Made by a program: the position numbers and the translations under genes. From positions 13,771,725-13,835,724 of the forward strand of contig CM046866.1 of NCBI GenBank assembly GCA_025617745.1: DNA of 64,000 nt. Reading direction: 5' to 3'. The stretch comes from Heliocidaris erythrogramma. Lineage: Eukaryota; Echinodermata; Echinoidea; Camarodonta; Echinometridae. Each line of letters begins with the position of its first letter. Within the stretch, counting starts at the first letter, position 1. The notes beneath the pieces were generated by a model. It saw only the letters and a program-made list of their open reading frames with translations, was not told the DNA's origin and made no database searches. This document shows, one piece after another, positions 1-12,457 of this stretch.

Positions 1-109
1 TTTTCAGGACTGATTGATTTTATTCGTCAATTTTAATAGAACATGAAATTCATACCATTACAGGAAAAAAAATATAAATGTATCTTGAAGAGGATGATCC
101 ATTAAAGCT

Positions 110-1417
110 TATTTCCAATGGGGTCCTAGGAAACTTTTAGATATTGATAAATTAAAGATATTCTGTTGATTCTTATAATCATAAAGCTAAGCGAAATTAA
201 GACTGTTAAAAGCTATATGAAAAAAAGATATGGTATGAACAAGCTTATTTACCTCAAAAAGAAACTATATACAGTAATTACATATTATTTCAGGAACTCA
301 TTATAAAATATTCTTCCAGTTCAAATTTGAAATGCGAAAAACTTGAAGTACTCTCTAAATGATTTAGAGTTCCAAAACTGTACACCATTAAAATAGAAGC
401 AATTCCCAATTTGCCTCAGTCTTTTAGGTACAGCAAAATTAAAAATGACCATTTCTTGTATCATGATTATGAAAAATTGACACACGCGTAATATCATTGC
501 TAATGTAATGATCTATACTGATTGTTTTATGTACAGGGTGCAATACGAGTTTTGTTAGTTTGTGTTTTTTTCTTTTTAAATCTTTGATCAACACGGAGAA
601 CACCTGCTGTTTCAAGTTCGCTTATCCAGACATGTGTTCTCGCGCCTGAGCAATTAATAAATCTTACAATCTTATTTTGGATTATCCTGAATTTTTCAGA
701 TCCATCTTGCTAAGACTGCTGTACCAAGCAGCATTTCCATAGTCAAATAAACACTGTATCAAAGCGAAGCAAAATATACGCCTTGACTTCAAATTCAAGC
801 ATTTTTGAAATCTATATACAAAAACTTTAAGCATTCCTAATGTTGTACATGAATGATCACTCATTAAATTAATTCCTATATGTATTTCACAGATACCTTT
901 CTCTCTATTTCTTGATTGTTATATTTCACCCACAGAGTTCCGCAGTATTTTTCAAATTTCTTTTAGTCCTACAGAACAAAGCGCTCCCCGTTTTACCTCG
1001 ATGTAAAGAAAGCTTATTATCTGTCATCCAATCAACACATCTCGACAAATCTTCATTGAGTTTTTCTTCAGTCAGCTTAGGCTGAATATGTAAGAACACC
1101 ATGGGTTCCTAGAACATTACATATATGGATAAATCATAGATATTCTGTTTGATTCATATAATCGTAAAGCTAAACAAAGTAAGACAAATGAGATATTGTA
1201 TGAACAAGCTTATTTAACGCAAAAAGAAATGAAAAATATATACAGTAATTACAGATCATTTTAGGAACTCATGTATAAATATTCTTGCAGTTCAAATTTG
1301 ATATGCGAAAAACTTGTAATAGTTTTTTAAATGAGTTGGAAGAGAGTGCAAAAACTGTACATTATTAAAATAGAAGCAATTCCCATTTGCCTCAGTCTCT
1401 GGGGTACACAAAAGTTA
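110..1417. repeat. Diverged direct repeat pair (about 110-440 and 1100-1417)
   Basis: Two blocks of roughly 320 bp share long collinear stretches, including GAACAAGCTTATTTA, ATACAGTAATTACA, TTCAAATTTG, ATGCGAAAAACTTG and AAAATAGAAGCAATTCCCA, in the same orientation. By eye they are about 80% identical with many small indels. They bracket the LINE fragment at 500-1095. They may be an old tandem duplication, or repeated parts of one decayed retroelement. No coding sequence is recognisable inside the repeats. Confidence 0.65.
500..1095 (-). pseudogene. Non-LTR retrotransposon reverse-transcriptase remnant
   Basis: Read on the minus strand, about 1090-955 encodes a thumb-like stretch with LNEDLSRCVDWM and DNKLSLHRGKT, as seen in jockey/CR1/RTE-type reverse transcriptases (N-DL--W---NKLSLN--KT). 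About 865-680 then encodes ALIQCLFDYGNAAWYSSLSK, matching the family pattern 'LIQ-HFDYA---WY-GLSK' after the YADD core. The pieces are in different frames and separated by stops. It is a 5'-truncated, decayed copy; the clade cannot be fixed by eye. Confidence 0.6.
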
Positions 1418-1420
1418 AGA

Positions 1421-2368
1421 TAAATATTTCCTGTAACAAATTATAACAATTTGAAAGCAGAGTACAATTACTGGTAATGTAATGATCTACATCAGAATTA
1501 AAAGAAATTAAAATAAAAACAATAAAATAAATTGTGCACCAGGATACGAAAGCCTGCCCAAGATATATATTTCCTATCATCGTGTGTTGCTTACAAGAAG
1601 AGAGCATACTTTGAGATTTTAGTCAACAACATTTTGTAATATATTGTATATACCATACTATTTCATCTATTGATTACAATGATCAATAAAAATCAAGCTA
1701 TATACATGTATATCATTTAATCAACACACTGTGTTTTAAAAAAAAAGAAAAATGAAATGAAAGAAAACATTCTCACATATTCAAATTCGCCTTTGGGGAT
1801 AAGAAGCGGGTTTTTTTCAAGCCCCCCCCCCAAAAAAAAATATATATATATATTTTTTTTCTGCGATTCGCTTACAAAGCTAAAAATATTACCAGTCGTT
1901 TGACAGGAGATGTGACTTAGAAAAGGGAATGTTACAACAACGAAAAAGGTAAATTTTAACGATTTGCTTACGAGACTGGACAGAAAATTGTGAAAGGGGA
2001 ATGACACACACCTCTCCCTCTTCTGGTAAAATCAAAGTCAGGAGAGATTAAAACCAGTTTCGTCCGATTAGCGCTTAAACATCATGACGCACAATCAATC
2101 CAAAGTGTTACAGGTAACAGGATAACAATCGACGAGTGAAATATAAATCCCGGCTCACAAGAGGCGTCTTTTCGATTGCGTCAGTACCTGCGCTAATCGA
2201 GCCTGTGAAGGCAATTAACCCATACACCAGTTATTAAAAGTATTGTTTACACTGTTAATTTTGCAATCACTTTACAAACGACATCACTCTTTCATGACGC
2301 GCAAAAGACCGTACCAGTTACTGATGCGATCCCTATACCTCATGCAGCAAATGACGCCTCGTGTGAGC
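1421..2368. other. Non-coding, no feature recognised
   Basis: AT-rich sequence with a short C9/A9 homopolymer junction and a (TA)n run near 1825-1855. The ORFs here are low-complexity or in random frames. Nothing with family resemblance was found on either strand. Confidence 0.6.
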
Positions 2369-2370
2369 AG

Positions 2371-2508
2371 GGGGGCGTTTCATGAAAGGACTTGTCAGAC
2401 ATTTTATCCGACAAATTTGCTCTCAGCCAATCAGATGCAAGGATTTCAGTAGCTTATTACAGTTGTCGGATAAAATATCCGACAACTTCCTTTCATGAAA
2501 CGCTCCCC
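2371..2508. mobile_element. MITE 'GCGTTTCAT' family, copy 1
   Basis: The left end GGGGGCGTTTCATGAAAG and right end CTTTCATGAAACGCTCCC form an inverted pair. The internal core carries TCTCAGCCAATCAGATGCAA. It is about 138 bp with no coding capacity. The core is inverted relative to the copy immediately downstream. The family recurs at 2510-2648, 11267-11403, 38207-38342 and as a 5' fragment at 4934-4996. Confidence 0.85.
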
Positions 2509-2509
2509 A

Positions 2510-2648
2510 GGGGAGCGTTTCATCAAGCGTTTTGTCAGTGATTTTTACCGACAACTGTTATAAGCTACTGAAATCCTTGCATCTGATTGGCTGAGAGCAA
2601 ATTTGTCGGTAAAAATCACTGACAAAACGCTTGATGAAACGCTCCCCC
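2510..2648. mobile_element. MITE 'GCGTTTCAT' family, copy 2
   Basis: A near-perfect terminal inverted repeat, GGGGAGCGTTTCATCAAGCG at the left and its complement at the right, surrounds the core TTGCATCTGATTGGCTGAGA. The element is about 139 bp and lies 1-2 bp from copy 1 with its core in the opposite orientation. Non-autonomous; superfamily not evident because no clear target duplication is visible. Confidence 0.88.
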
Positions 2649-2649
2649 G

Positions 2650-3505
2650 GGCTCTAAAATGTCTAAAGGAAGACAATTGGTAAATAAGTACGTAAGGTTC
2701 AGGATAACCTTTTGTCAAGTGATCGTACACAAAGTAGAAAGGGAACTTCCAAGAAAGACGACAAACCATGTTATGTCACTGAAGTATAATAATTTTGCTT
2801 AAAAGCATCTAATATATTTTTAGCGGACATTGATGAACATTACAATGCAGACCCGAGAGAAACCTTCTGAAAATGTTAATGGTTATTTTGAATTACTTTT
2901 CATTCATTAAATCATTTCATCATTTCTTCACATCAGAGTTACCTTTGATTTCCTTATGCACTACACCATTACACAACATTACACTAAGGTAAATGGCATT
3001 GCTCCTTGGATAGGTTTTATACCAGTAAGTTGAACTCAATGTACATCTGCAATAATTCAATGAATTTGCAATATTGTACGAATTGGTTTCCTTGAATAAA
3101 TTGAATCTGGTTTTTTCCCCTTCAGACTTTTGAGCATAGTGAATTAATTTCTTTAAATACAGTACACGTAACTACATAAGCCAGATTCAGATTTAATTTA
3201 TGTCATACACATTGCATTGCATCGAAATAATAGTACCCCTATATTTCACCTGCATTTGTAATGTTACCCTGAAGCAAGAATAATCTCGATGTACTTTATA
3301 ACGATAACTTTTTCGTGCCTCTCACCATTATGAGTTATCATTATTGTCCTTCCCGGCGCCAATACATGAATGACTGATTCTAGTGTTCATGCTTATTGCA
3401 TATTTTAATGGAAAATAATAATAGAGTACATTTTTATCCTTGGCCGAGGTATGAGGTTCATTACCACATAATCCACATGCTTTTTCATTATTGAAGAGCC
3501 GGGCC
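2650..3505. other. Non-coding, no feature recognised
   Basis: AT-rich single-copy-looking sequence. No credible exon, RNA gene or repeat structure was seen on either strand. Confidence 0.5.
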
Positions 3506-3507
3506 TT

Positions 3508-3541
3508 TTGTGTGTGTGTGTGTGTGTGTGGGTGTGTGTGT
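3508..3541. repeat. (TG)n microsatellite
   Basis: About 17 TG units with one GG interruption. It lies next to the 3' side of the minus-strand SINE head at 3585-3720 and may be the tail region of that truncated SINE. Confidence 0.9.
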
Positions 3542-3584
3542 AATTTGTGAATTAACGGCAAAAACAAGCACATCAACTTTTTGC

Positions 3585-3720
3585 ATTCCTCACCTGGGTA
3601 AGAGGGGCGATGTAGATTAATGTCTTGCCAAAGGACGGTAGTGTCCAGGCGGGACTCGAAGCGCGAACCATGTGATGCACAGTCCGGTGACGTATTCAAT
3701 ATACCACGACACCTCTACAT
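3585..3720 (-). mobile_element. tRNA-derived SINE, 5' head and body
   Basis: On the minus strand a tRNA-like head (box-A-like TGGTATATTGAATACG; box-B-like GGTTCGCGCTTCGAGTCC) is followed by CCTTTGGCAAGACATTAATC and a 'CTTACCCAGGTG' block. The same body block, with GGGTACC downstream, occurs in the SINEs at 39635-39880 and 43084-43920. This copy lacks the ATT-rich tail. It is an old fragment; transcription is not implied. Confidence 0.6.
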
Positions 3721-4284
3721 ATTGGTCCGATTCATGGTAGAACACTATACCGCTCGATCGCCCATGCATGCTCGCAATGTAACACGGGAGTTTGGCCAAC
3801 TCGATTTCAGTTGTACACAATATGGTGCACTTTATGTTTTGTTATAATTATGCTAGCTTGCCCAACAAAGCAATGTGCCATATTGCTATCTTCTGGAACA
3901 GAATTGGCCAAACTCTGTGTTTAGCTGAATGTAACAGCACGATGACGAATGTAACATTAGAATCACGAATTCTGGGGCTGGGGCTGGGGCTAAAGAAAAT
4001 TTACTGATAGAAAACTGCATTTAAAAAACATTGTCTGTTTGTTAATTTTCAACATTTCAGAGCCTTTGATTCTGTTTGTAGAAGACCGACACCTTGAAAG
4101 ATGTGTGGATAACGGCCAGTCATGAAAATACTGTTAAAGATATGTACAACGATGGGGCACACTGGCAGTTCGGACGGGATCAAACGGGGCTGAGTTTTAA
4201 GCCTCACCCTCCCCCCTCATTGTGACTTCCTTGCTGAAATTTACAATCCATGTTCTAATAAAACAGGTGAAGTTAAATTAACCT

Positions 4285-4452
4285 GGGGTGTTTCATAAAG
4301 CTGTTCGTAAAGTTACGAATGACTTTACGAACGACTGGAACATGTTCTTGGGTGCTATACTAATCAGATTCTCAATAATTTAGCACAAGAACTGATCATC
4401 AGTCGTGCGTAAAGTCGTGCGTAACTTACAAACAGCTTTATGAAACAACCCC
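4285..4452. mobile_element. MITE with 'GGGGTGTTTCATAAAGCTG' inverted ends
   Basis: The left end GGGGTGTTTCATAAAGCTG is matched at the right by the complement (CAGCTTTATGAAACAACCCC). Inner subrepeats CGTAAAGTTACG and CGTGCGTAAAGTCG give a strong hairpin. It is about 168 bp and non-coding. The GTTTCATAA motif resembles the ends of the 'GCGTTTCAT' MITEs, so both may belong to one superfamily. Confidence 0.8.
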
Positions 4453-4596
4453 CTGGTCTAACTTAGACCACTGATATGGTTTCATGCCAAGCTTTTTATT
4501 CTGCACAGATTACTGCAATACTGTTACAAGATAGAATGAATCCAGTCATTAGAATGATTTCAAATCACCTGATTTCTGTTTCTTCATTTACTTAGA

Positions 4597-4640
4597 TTTC
4601 AGATTTCAGATTTAGATTTTATTTCATTATGGTTAGAACA
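4597..4640. other. Possible retroposon tail
   Basis: TCAGATTTAGATTTTATTTCATTA resembles the block at 61813-61840 (TTTAGATTTAGAATTTATTTC then ATTA). Two distant copies ending in the same T-rich string suggest the 3' tail of a minus-strand retroposon. No coding part is attached at either place. Confidence 0.3.
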
Positions 4641-4730
4641 GTTAAAGATTTATCGTAATTTCCATGGGATGAGGAGGTTGACATTTGGCACTCCATAAAT
4701 CACTGTTAGTAAGGGATGCGGCATCATCAC

Positions 4731-4750
4731 CCCCCCCCCCCCCCCCACCC
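4731..4750. repeat. Poly-C tract
   Basis: A run of about 16 C followed by ACCCCTCCCC. Other long C/G runs are at 23797-23814, 31632-31649, 42490-42527, 48043-48063, 52785-52800, 53386-53400, 55643-55655 and 56436-56448. Confidence 0.9.
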
Positions 4751-4933
4751 CTCCCCAAACAGCTAGGCCCCGTCAGCGCCCCATCACCTCCAGTCCAACA
4801 CCATCTCAACATATTCCACATAACATCTTAATGAGTTGTATGCAGACCACCGTGGTGATGCGGAAGACCCCTACTGAGGATTAGGCACATCCATTCAAAC
4901 AGATCAGACACAACTTAGCTGTCAGACGCTTCA

Positions 4934-4996
4934 GGGGAGCGTTTCATCAAGGGTTTTGTCAGTGATTGTTACCGAAAACTGTTATAAGCTACTGAA
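4934..4996 (+). mobile_element. Truncated 'GCGTTTCAT' MITE
   Basis: Matches the first about 60 bp of the 2510-2648 element (GGGGAGCGTTTCATCAAG through GTTATAAGCTACTGAA) and then stops abruptly. The right half and second inverted repeat are missing. Confidence 0.75.
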
Positions 4997-5481
4997 TTCG
5001 GAACTTTGATCACGAAGATTTTTACATGTTTGAAGGTTCATATCAAATGTTATAACAACTTTTCCCCAAATCGCATCATAGTCAGATCGTGCAGTGTGCG
5101 TCGGGCTTTAGACGAAGTATCGAAAACTAAAACTCCACTAATACGGCAGGGATTCTTTTTAAATATGAAATTCAGCTAGCAATAGAAAGAGTTCACTATA
5201 GATTCGATTAAAGTGTATACAAAATACTTTCAATTTATTTAATATGGAATTTCTTTTCAAATTTCACATCAGTTTCCTTTCCTGTAACTTTCTCTAAAAG
5301 TATACAATCCTGCATTATCTCACCTTTCCGTTAAAAAAATCTAGAATCGGATAAATCTTTCGTCCCAACGTACGTATGCAGCAGCTTGCACACGTAAGAT
5401 CTTGTAAAGTATCCTTTCTGAAAGGGAAGAAGAGTGGATATTCTAATGTAAAGTGTAATGTTGTTATCGTTATCATATTAA

Positions 5482-6052
5482 AAGTTCAGGCCAAGTCCAC
5501 CTCAATATCAAGTTGATTTTAATAAACGGAGTAAATTTAAACAAGCATAACAGTAAAAATTTCACTGAAATCGGATGTAAAATAAGAAAGTTATGGCATT
5601 TTGAAGTTTTGCATTATTTCATGAAACAGTGCATAACATGGATAACATGGGCGGTATGCAAATGAGTGAACCGATGATGTCATGCACTCACTTTTCCTTA
5701 TGTATTTTATTATATGAAATATAACATATTTCATTTTTTTGCTTCAATAATGTAAAACATGGTTTGACTCCATATGGAACATGTAAAATCATCATTATTG
5801 TAAGTTATTTTCATACAAGGAAGGGATTCTTTATAATATCACATCTATAAAAATTGAACTATTTGAAATTTCATATATTAAAATACATACCGCCCATGCT
5901 ATGCATATCACTGTTTCATGAAATAATGCAAAACTTAAAAATGCCATAACTTTCTTATTTTACATCCGATTTCAGTGCAATTTTGACTGTTATGCTTGTT
6001 TAATTTTACTCTGTTTATTCAAATCAACTTGATATTGAGGTGGACTTGGCCT
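5482..6052. mobile_element. Fold-back element flanked by TTAA
   Basis: Arms of about 190 bp are near-perfect inverted copies. The left arm starts near GGCCAAGTCCACCTCAATAT and the right arm ends with ATATTGAGGTGGACTTGGCC. Each arm contains the ACTTTCTTATTTTACATCCG motif or its complement. TTAA occurs at 5478-5481 and 6053-6056, consistent with a TTAA target-site duplication. It has no ORF. It belongs to the same structural group as 31232-32847, 39119-40091 and 41218-41707. TTAA duplications are known for piggyBac and Kolobok; the Kolobok assignment is inference. Confidence 0.75.
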
Positions 6053-6389
6053 TTAAGGCCATCAGGTATAAAAATAAAAATAGATTTAAAAAAAAGAGAA
6101 ACGCTTTCACACCATTAATCTTTATAAAGTTTTACTGGCTTCCTGAAGAACAAAACGATCATGTGGAGAGGGGGAATTAGAGATAGAAGATATAGTATAT
6201 CAGCTGATATGATGATGATTGTATTCCAGACTCACTGTACATGATTTTAAGAGAAAACTGAAAATAGACAGAATTATGTTTTTACTGCAAGCGATTTGAT
6301 CATTTTTGGAGTGAATATAGTAGAGCAGTTATGGGGCGCGTTGTAGGTGTCTGCATGCATGTTTGTTATTGCTATTAGACCTACCGTAC

Positions 6390-6797
6390 ATCACCACCAC
6401 CATTACCATCACCATCACCATCATCTTCTTCATCATCACAACCACCACCACCATCATCACCATCATCACCATCATCGTCATCATCATCATTATTCATCAC
6501 CATCACCGTCATCACAATAACCATCACCACAATCATCACCACCATCATCATCACCATCACCACCACCATCACCATCACCACCACAATCACCACCACCACC
6601 ATCACCACCATAACCATCACCACAATCATCATCACCACCATCATCACTATCACCACCACCACCATCATCACCATCACCATCATCATTGGCATCATCTTCA
6701 TCATTAATCACAACCACCACCACCACCATCATCCATCACCATCACCACCACCACCATCATCACCAATCACCATCATCACCATCATCACCACCATTTG
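6390..6797. repeat. (CAC/CAT)n satellite, about 400 bp
   Basis: Irregular CAC, CAT and occasional CAA/CGT trinucleotides. Translation gives poly-His on the plus strand and Met/Val- or Asp/Gly-rich strings on the minus strand. All three frames are open because the repeat lacks stops; this is not a gene. Confidence 0.95.
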
Positions 6798-6799
6798 GA

Positions 6800-7549
6800 C
6801 TATATGTACAACAACCACTAACAGGGACAGAAGAATATGAGTCAATACATGCATTTTCATCAGATCTGCACTCTTCTTTATTTCATTGCATTACCTCCAA
6901 GTGAGACATACAGAAGTACAAAAATTATCACCATGGAACCATGATTTGTTCAGTTTCTTTTCTAATACTTCATATTCTGCTTCTTTCCAGAAAATCGTAT
7001 TCAGGATAGGAATAAAAAAAACATTTTGTCACTATGTAAACAAGGCATGTAGGATCGTCTCTGTACCGATTTCAATATTTCAAATATCTTTGTAACTTTC
7101 AAATTATACAAATTAAACTTCAACAACGAGTCACACATTGAACTTATATTTCTCACTAGTGTCATCAAGATCTTTTCCCAAATTATCAAAGTTCGATATT
7201 CATCACTACTGTCTAAATTAGCTTTATTTTCAAATACAATACATACATACATTGGAAAAGACAATTAAAAGCTATCATAAACACGTGAATCAAATATTCA
7301 TCACAAAAATTTGTCCAAGGTTTTCCCAACATAGCCACAATCATGAATCATTAAATGGAACATTCATCACTATCAGTTCTGGGAAAAAAAAACCTCAATT
7401 CGAATTCGAATTTCTATGGGTAATCCAGGGCTTAACAAAAAGAAGACTATAATAATAATCTAAGGAATGTCATATTTTTAGTCATATTTTTATTCATTTT
7501 TATCTGAATGCATTTAAAAAATAAAACGTTAATATGTGACCTGCGCTGT
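6800..7549. other. Non-coding, no feature recognised
   Basis: AT-rich sequence between the CAC/CAT satellite and a retroposon-like tail. Short ORFs lack family resemblance. Confidence 0.5.
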
Positions 7550-7855
7550 TATTCCCAAGCAATTTTTATTCTGGATTTTGATTTTGTTCTTGTAATCTTA
7601 GACTGTACTTTTGTTCTATTTGTATGTCGCTGCTTGTTGTCATGTACATATGTTAAGATATAAGATGACGCCCTTCTGGCTCTCAGCATATGTTATCTCC
7701 TAATTAATGCTCTTAAGTTATCTGTAAATGTTAGTTCATGATATGCTGATGTATTACTATATGCTTTATACAAATGTGAGACCGTAAAGATCTTTATGCC
7801 TGTTCAGTTGTGCATAACAATAAATAAATTCAATACAGTTCAATTCAATAGACCA
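7550..7855 (+). mobile_element. Probable retroposon 3' untranslated end
   Basis: Sequence ending in AACAATAAATAAATTCAATA followed by CAGTTCAATTCAAT looks like the 3' UTR and short-repeat tail of a non-LTR element: polyadenylation-like AATAAA, then a pentamer-like (TTCAA) tail. No reverse-transcriptase coding sequence was found upstream, so it is a severely truncated copy or the 3' end of an unseen transcript. Confidence 0.35.
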
Positions 7856-10800
7856 GTTCAGTAATGTATGCAAGCCTTTCAAACAAAGGTTGTTCTTGAC
7901 AACCTGAAAGCTTCCGGGCCATAGCTACAAATAATGTATGCAAACTGGATTCCAAGCATTGAGGCTCATTTATAAAAAGCAGGTTCATGGAATAGCTCGT
8001 CACTAGGTGCTCAGAGAATATATGTGCATAAATTTGTATACATTACAGAAGCGGTCTATTCAATACAGATGTAAACTGGTCTATTCAAACCTCTTTGAAT
8101 TGGCGAAGACTTTTTACATCTATTTCAAACTTTGGTAACAACAAAAATACATAATATTTTGCACTATTCTGTTTCAGCCCCTATTCAACGTGTTCAAACC
8201 TCTGTTTAAGCACTATTCTATCTTCTCTCAGCATTGTTCCTATTTATGTCAGGATTATCTGTTTGGCATTACAAAATATGCTCTAGGTTTTTTCAATTTC
8301 TTTCTCTTTTGTTGCGAAATATTTCTCCCAGAGATATGTCCATTTCTGTTCTTGGTTCCTATAACCTTTTTGGACTCATGTGGTTCAGTAGTCCCTTTAT
8401 GTTTTGAAAATGACAGATACCAACTTATTCTTTAACAAAGAGTTTCAGCTGTTTTCTAAATGGAAAAAGCTATCTAGCATTGCCAGAGCCTTAAAAATTA
8501 TGCATTCAATATACAGTCTCCTTGAGATAATACATTGAACAACATATCACTGAATTTGCTAATGCAGTTTCACATAATCTATGAATAACATAACTGGGAA
8601 CTACTGAATATATATCTTTTTTAAACTCTTTTTTGCATATCTGTTCAGTGTTAGTACATGGTTACATTTAAATGAGGTCCATATCATATAACAATACCTT
8701 TGTGGGAAAATACAATGCCCACGTCTAGCATAATACAGGAAGAACTTTTCATATCTCAAATAACTTGCAGTGCTTTTCCACCTGCCTGGAAATAATAACT
8801 TTCTATAGACCCACATTTCAATAAAGGTAATACAATAGGCTATGATATAATATCCATCTAGAGTGGTAGGGATATGAAAAAAACACATCATAATCATAGT
8901 ACAATCGCATTTGTGGGTGACTGCTTGCACAAAAAGGAACTCAGGAAACAAGGTAATACCAATAGAGACAAAATTTATATGTGAATATAGTTGAAAGGTT
9001 GAAAAGAAAATATACTAAGGTGAATCTATCCGATCTGATTTTCGAAGCAGTTTAGAATAAATTTACTATGGATAATATAACCACTTTCATTTTTTACTAA
9101 AAAAAGTTAACTATAAGGCCATACCTTAATGTAGTTATCATCAAGTAGGTGAGCTTTAATTGTAGAAGGCACCATCAATAATTTCTAATTTACACACACC
9201 ATAACACAAAAAAATTACATATATAATCGTGCAACTCTCTCGAGGTCACACATTACAAACAGAAAAACATCATTTTTATGTAAAGAAATCTTTATGTAAA
9301 GAAATATGGGTTTGGTCATGTGAAACCCAAACATTGTAACAAAGGACACATTATATCACTTCATTGCATATATCTGTTCACGCTTGATTTCATACCATAT
9401 CATGAAAGAAAGCACACATGAAAAAGAGAACATTCTATGAAATATTTTTTTGAAAAGAAAAAAATAATGACAGGCGTAAAACCAATTGTTACAAACCACA
9501 TTTCATACCAGTACATGAATTATGCCCGGAAAATGTCGGTTTGTCCTCAACAAATTAAAGGATAGGTTTGCGGGACATTTCCTAACATTTTAGAAGGATA
9601 CTATACTGTTTAGCATTTCATTAAAATTTCACTTTATTTGTAAAGTGTTGGCTTATTTTCAACAAGGTGCATGCATATATGGAAAACAAGTTTCAAGAAT
9701 ACTCCTCAGCATTTTAATGAAAAGTTGTACTGCAATCCGTAACGATTTAAAACAGCTCAAATTTACTTTAATCTTAATGTATGAAATACAACTTTTTCAT
9801 TTTTTTATAAGTGCAAGCCTCATAACTACAAGGTATGTCTTCGTATTCAGCCTAAATGTCTTGAATTACAATCATATTGACGATCTAGGTACATGTTTGT
9901 ATGTTCTGTTAACAAGAATAAATTGAAATGAAACCTGATGAATACAGTCCTATTTTGCATTGTATTAACAAAAACAGAATTGCCCAAAATAATGTGATAT
10001 TAATCCTTTATTCGCTAACAGATTGATACACTGGGCTGCCAAGTGTGAGATAAAAAAAAAAAATGTTTGGGTAATGGGTGCCCTTTCAGATCTGAAAATG
10101 ACACATCAACAGTAAACGCTTCATGTCTCATTAACACTTGCGTTACTCTGAAAGAAATAGGAACTGTTTTATCAGTTCTTTTTTTTCTTCACATATTCTA
10201 CATTTGTTGCAAAGTAGATCTGTAATACCTATAGCAACAGCTGAAGATATTTAACACTCACTTGGTGCAGATCGTAAAGTAATGTTAAAGCGAGCGGAAA
10301 TGACAGCGTCATAGCCTGCAAATTACTTTAAAGACACATTTACAATTAAATCATAATTCGTTTTTTAGTACTGGTGCTGTACAAAAGTGCACACAACTGA
10401 CCTACGTGAGACATCAGCCAAACTACAAGTGCTACAAGGTGCAGATTATAATTAACTAATGAAAACATTGTGAAAGCATGACATAAATTAACTTGAAAAT
10501 ATAAATGAATAGTTTGGCCAATCAAGGGTAGTCAGTTGTATCCAGTCAGACTCAGCCTCTAGACAAGAGCAAGAATCTCAAGGTTACAGATTTTTCAAAA
10601 ACCTAGATACCACTTAAGTTAAACAGAACCATACTTACTGGAGCCCAATATATTCTGAGCAATATGAAGACTGAAAAAGAGTGAAAACCAGAGATGTCTC
10701 TGGGCCTGCCCTGAAATCAGCCAAGAGCTCAAACACTGGAATCCCGGATAAAAAAAGGAAGTTAAACTTTGGCGGAACATGAGAAGCTAAGCCTCTTCGC

Positions 10801-11266
10801 CAATAGACCAGTTCGTAGTTGGCATATGTCACATATGACCCCATATATCCAGATATTTTAAACATGGAGATGTCCGACTTCATGCACTTTAGAATAATCA
10901 CTCTCAAAGTGATAGATGTGCCTCATGAATAGCTTTTGTTTTGCCTTTTGAAAAGCAAACTTGGGTATAATGGAATGCACCACCAGTAAATAATTGAATA
11001 ATGATTACATGACTTTAACAAGCACATATCAAGTATTCCTGTTCGTGCTCCCTGTGCAGAGATGTTGTGCAAAAGGCATTTTAATGAACAGAGGAAATAT
11101 TGTTCAGAATAACTGGCGTATGCTCAAATTGACATCAGGGGCTTAATGAGAGCAGGTAATAATGTAATCGAAATGACGCCGTGTGATAATTGGGCATATA
11201 ACTCTTTACTGTTATACTTTTTGAAACACATATTTCATTATGACTTTATGTGGATATCAAAAACCT
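7856..11266. other. Long non-coding stretch, no feature recognised
   Basis: About 3.4 kb of AT-rich DNA. Open frames (81, 116, 93 and 90 codons) have random-looking composition, no recognisable domains and no well-placed splice sites. No tRNA-like or hairpin RNA structure was noticed. It could be intron or intergenic DNA downstream of the epimerase gene. Confidence 0.5.
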
Positions 11267-11403
11267 GGGGAGCGTTTCATCAAGCGTTTTGTCAGTGATT
11301 TTCACCGACAACTGTTATAAGCTACTGAAATCCTTGCATCTGATTGGCTGAGAGCAAATTTGTCGGTAAAATCACTGACAAAACGCTTGATGAAACGCTC
11401 CCC
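11267..11403. mobile_element. MITE 'GCGTTTCAT' family, copy 3
   Basis: GGGGAGCGTTTCATCAAGCG at the left, complement at the right, core TTGCATCTGATTGGCTGAGA. It is nearly identical to 2510-2648, suggesting recent amplification of this subfamily. Confidence 0.9.
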
Positions 11404-12457
11404 TGAAGTCTTCTTACTCCATTACCAAGATATATTCAATTGTTAATGCCCCAATACACTAGGGGATTGCACATATCATGTTACAAAGAAAACATTCAAA
11501 TTCAAAGTAAATTCAGGTCACTTACATGTATAATCCAACAATACCAAAGTATAAAATAATCCCAGATGACATGTGCAATTCTGTCACCCTTACAAATCTT
11601 TCAGAAAGAGGGAATGTACATGTACATGTAGATACAGGTGCAAAAAAGATTTCAATATCACTTATCAATTGTCAAAACTAAACAATTTGTTTGAAAACAT
11701 ATGCTAGTACCTTTCAACTCCTTTCCATATTTCCAAAATGCTACAAAAATATGTGACCAGATGGTTATTCTAAGCAAGTTGATTTGCATATTTTCACACA
11801 CACCATTAGTACTTTCCTAGCTCCTACACTTTCTAAAGCTCCATCGCCTAAATATGTCACATGATTGAAAGTGAAAGTTGGCAATTCAAGGTAATTTTTT
11901 ATTCTCACAGAACTAACAGTAAATGGATTTGCAGCTTAAGCTAAATGTATGTCTGTCCTACAACTAGCAGAAGCAGGAGATCACATCTATATCAGTATGG
12001 GAAAGCACTTATAAGAGTGAAAATTGAAACATCTGTGAATACGCACAGGTGCCACCCGGTAGGAAAAAAATTCAATCTCATAAAAAAAATTTTTTTTGTT
12101 AAACTAAACAGCAAAACTAAACTCATTGTGTACATGTAAATGAAAATTCCAGCATTTCAAGAAAGGCTCTTCCACCAATCTGGTTCGAAATTGCACAGCA
12201 CCATAACAATAGCATATTGAAGGGGCCTACATTACATCAATAATGAGCATGTTTTAGGGGCATACATGTACATTGTAGTTTTTCATTTTGGAGGGGAGAG
12301 GATGGGCTGCAGGGTTTCTCCTTATCAATATGCATCGATTGAACATTAAAGGGATGTCCACACACCAGCTAGACAATGTTAATAGTGATACAGTACATAC
12401 AAATGGGGGGGGGGGGGCTGTGAAAGTCAAGGTTAGCATATAACATGATTTTGGAAA
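11404..12457. other. Non-coding, no feature recognised
   Basis: Sequence downstream of the epimerase gene (which reads on the minus strand). It has a G10 run near 12406-12417 and no supported genes. Confidence 0.5.

Noticed and set aside
6363-6904. Open frames encoding long poly-His, Met/Val or Asp/Gly proteins
   Set aside because: They are translations of the (CAC/CAT)n satellite in several frames and on both strands; stop-free by composition, no flanking gene structure.
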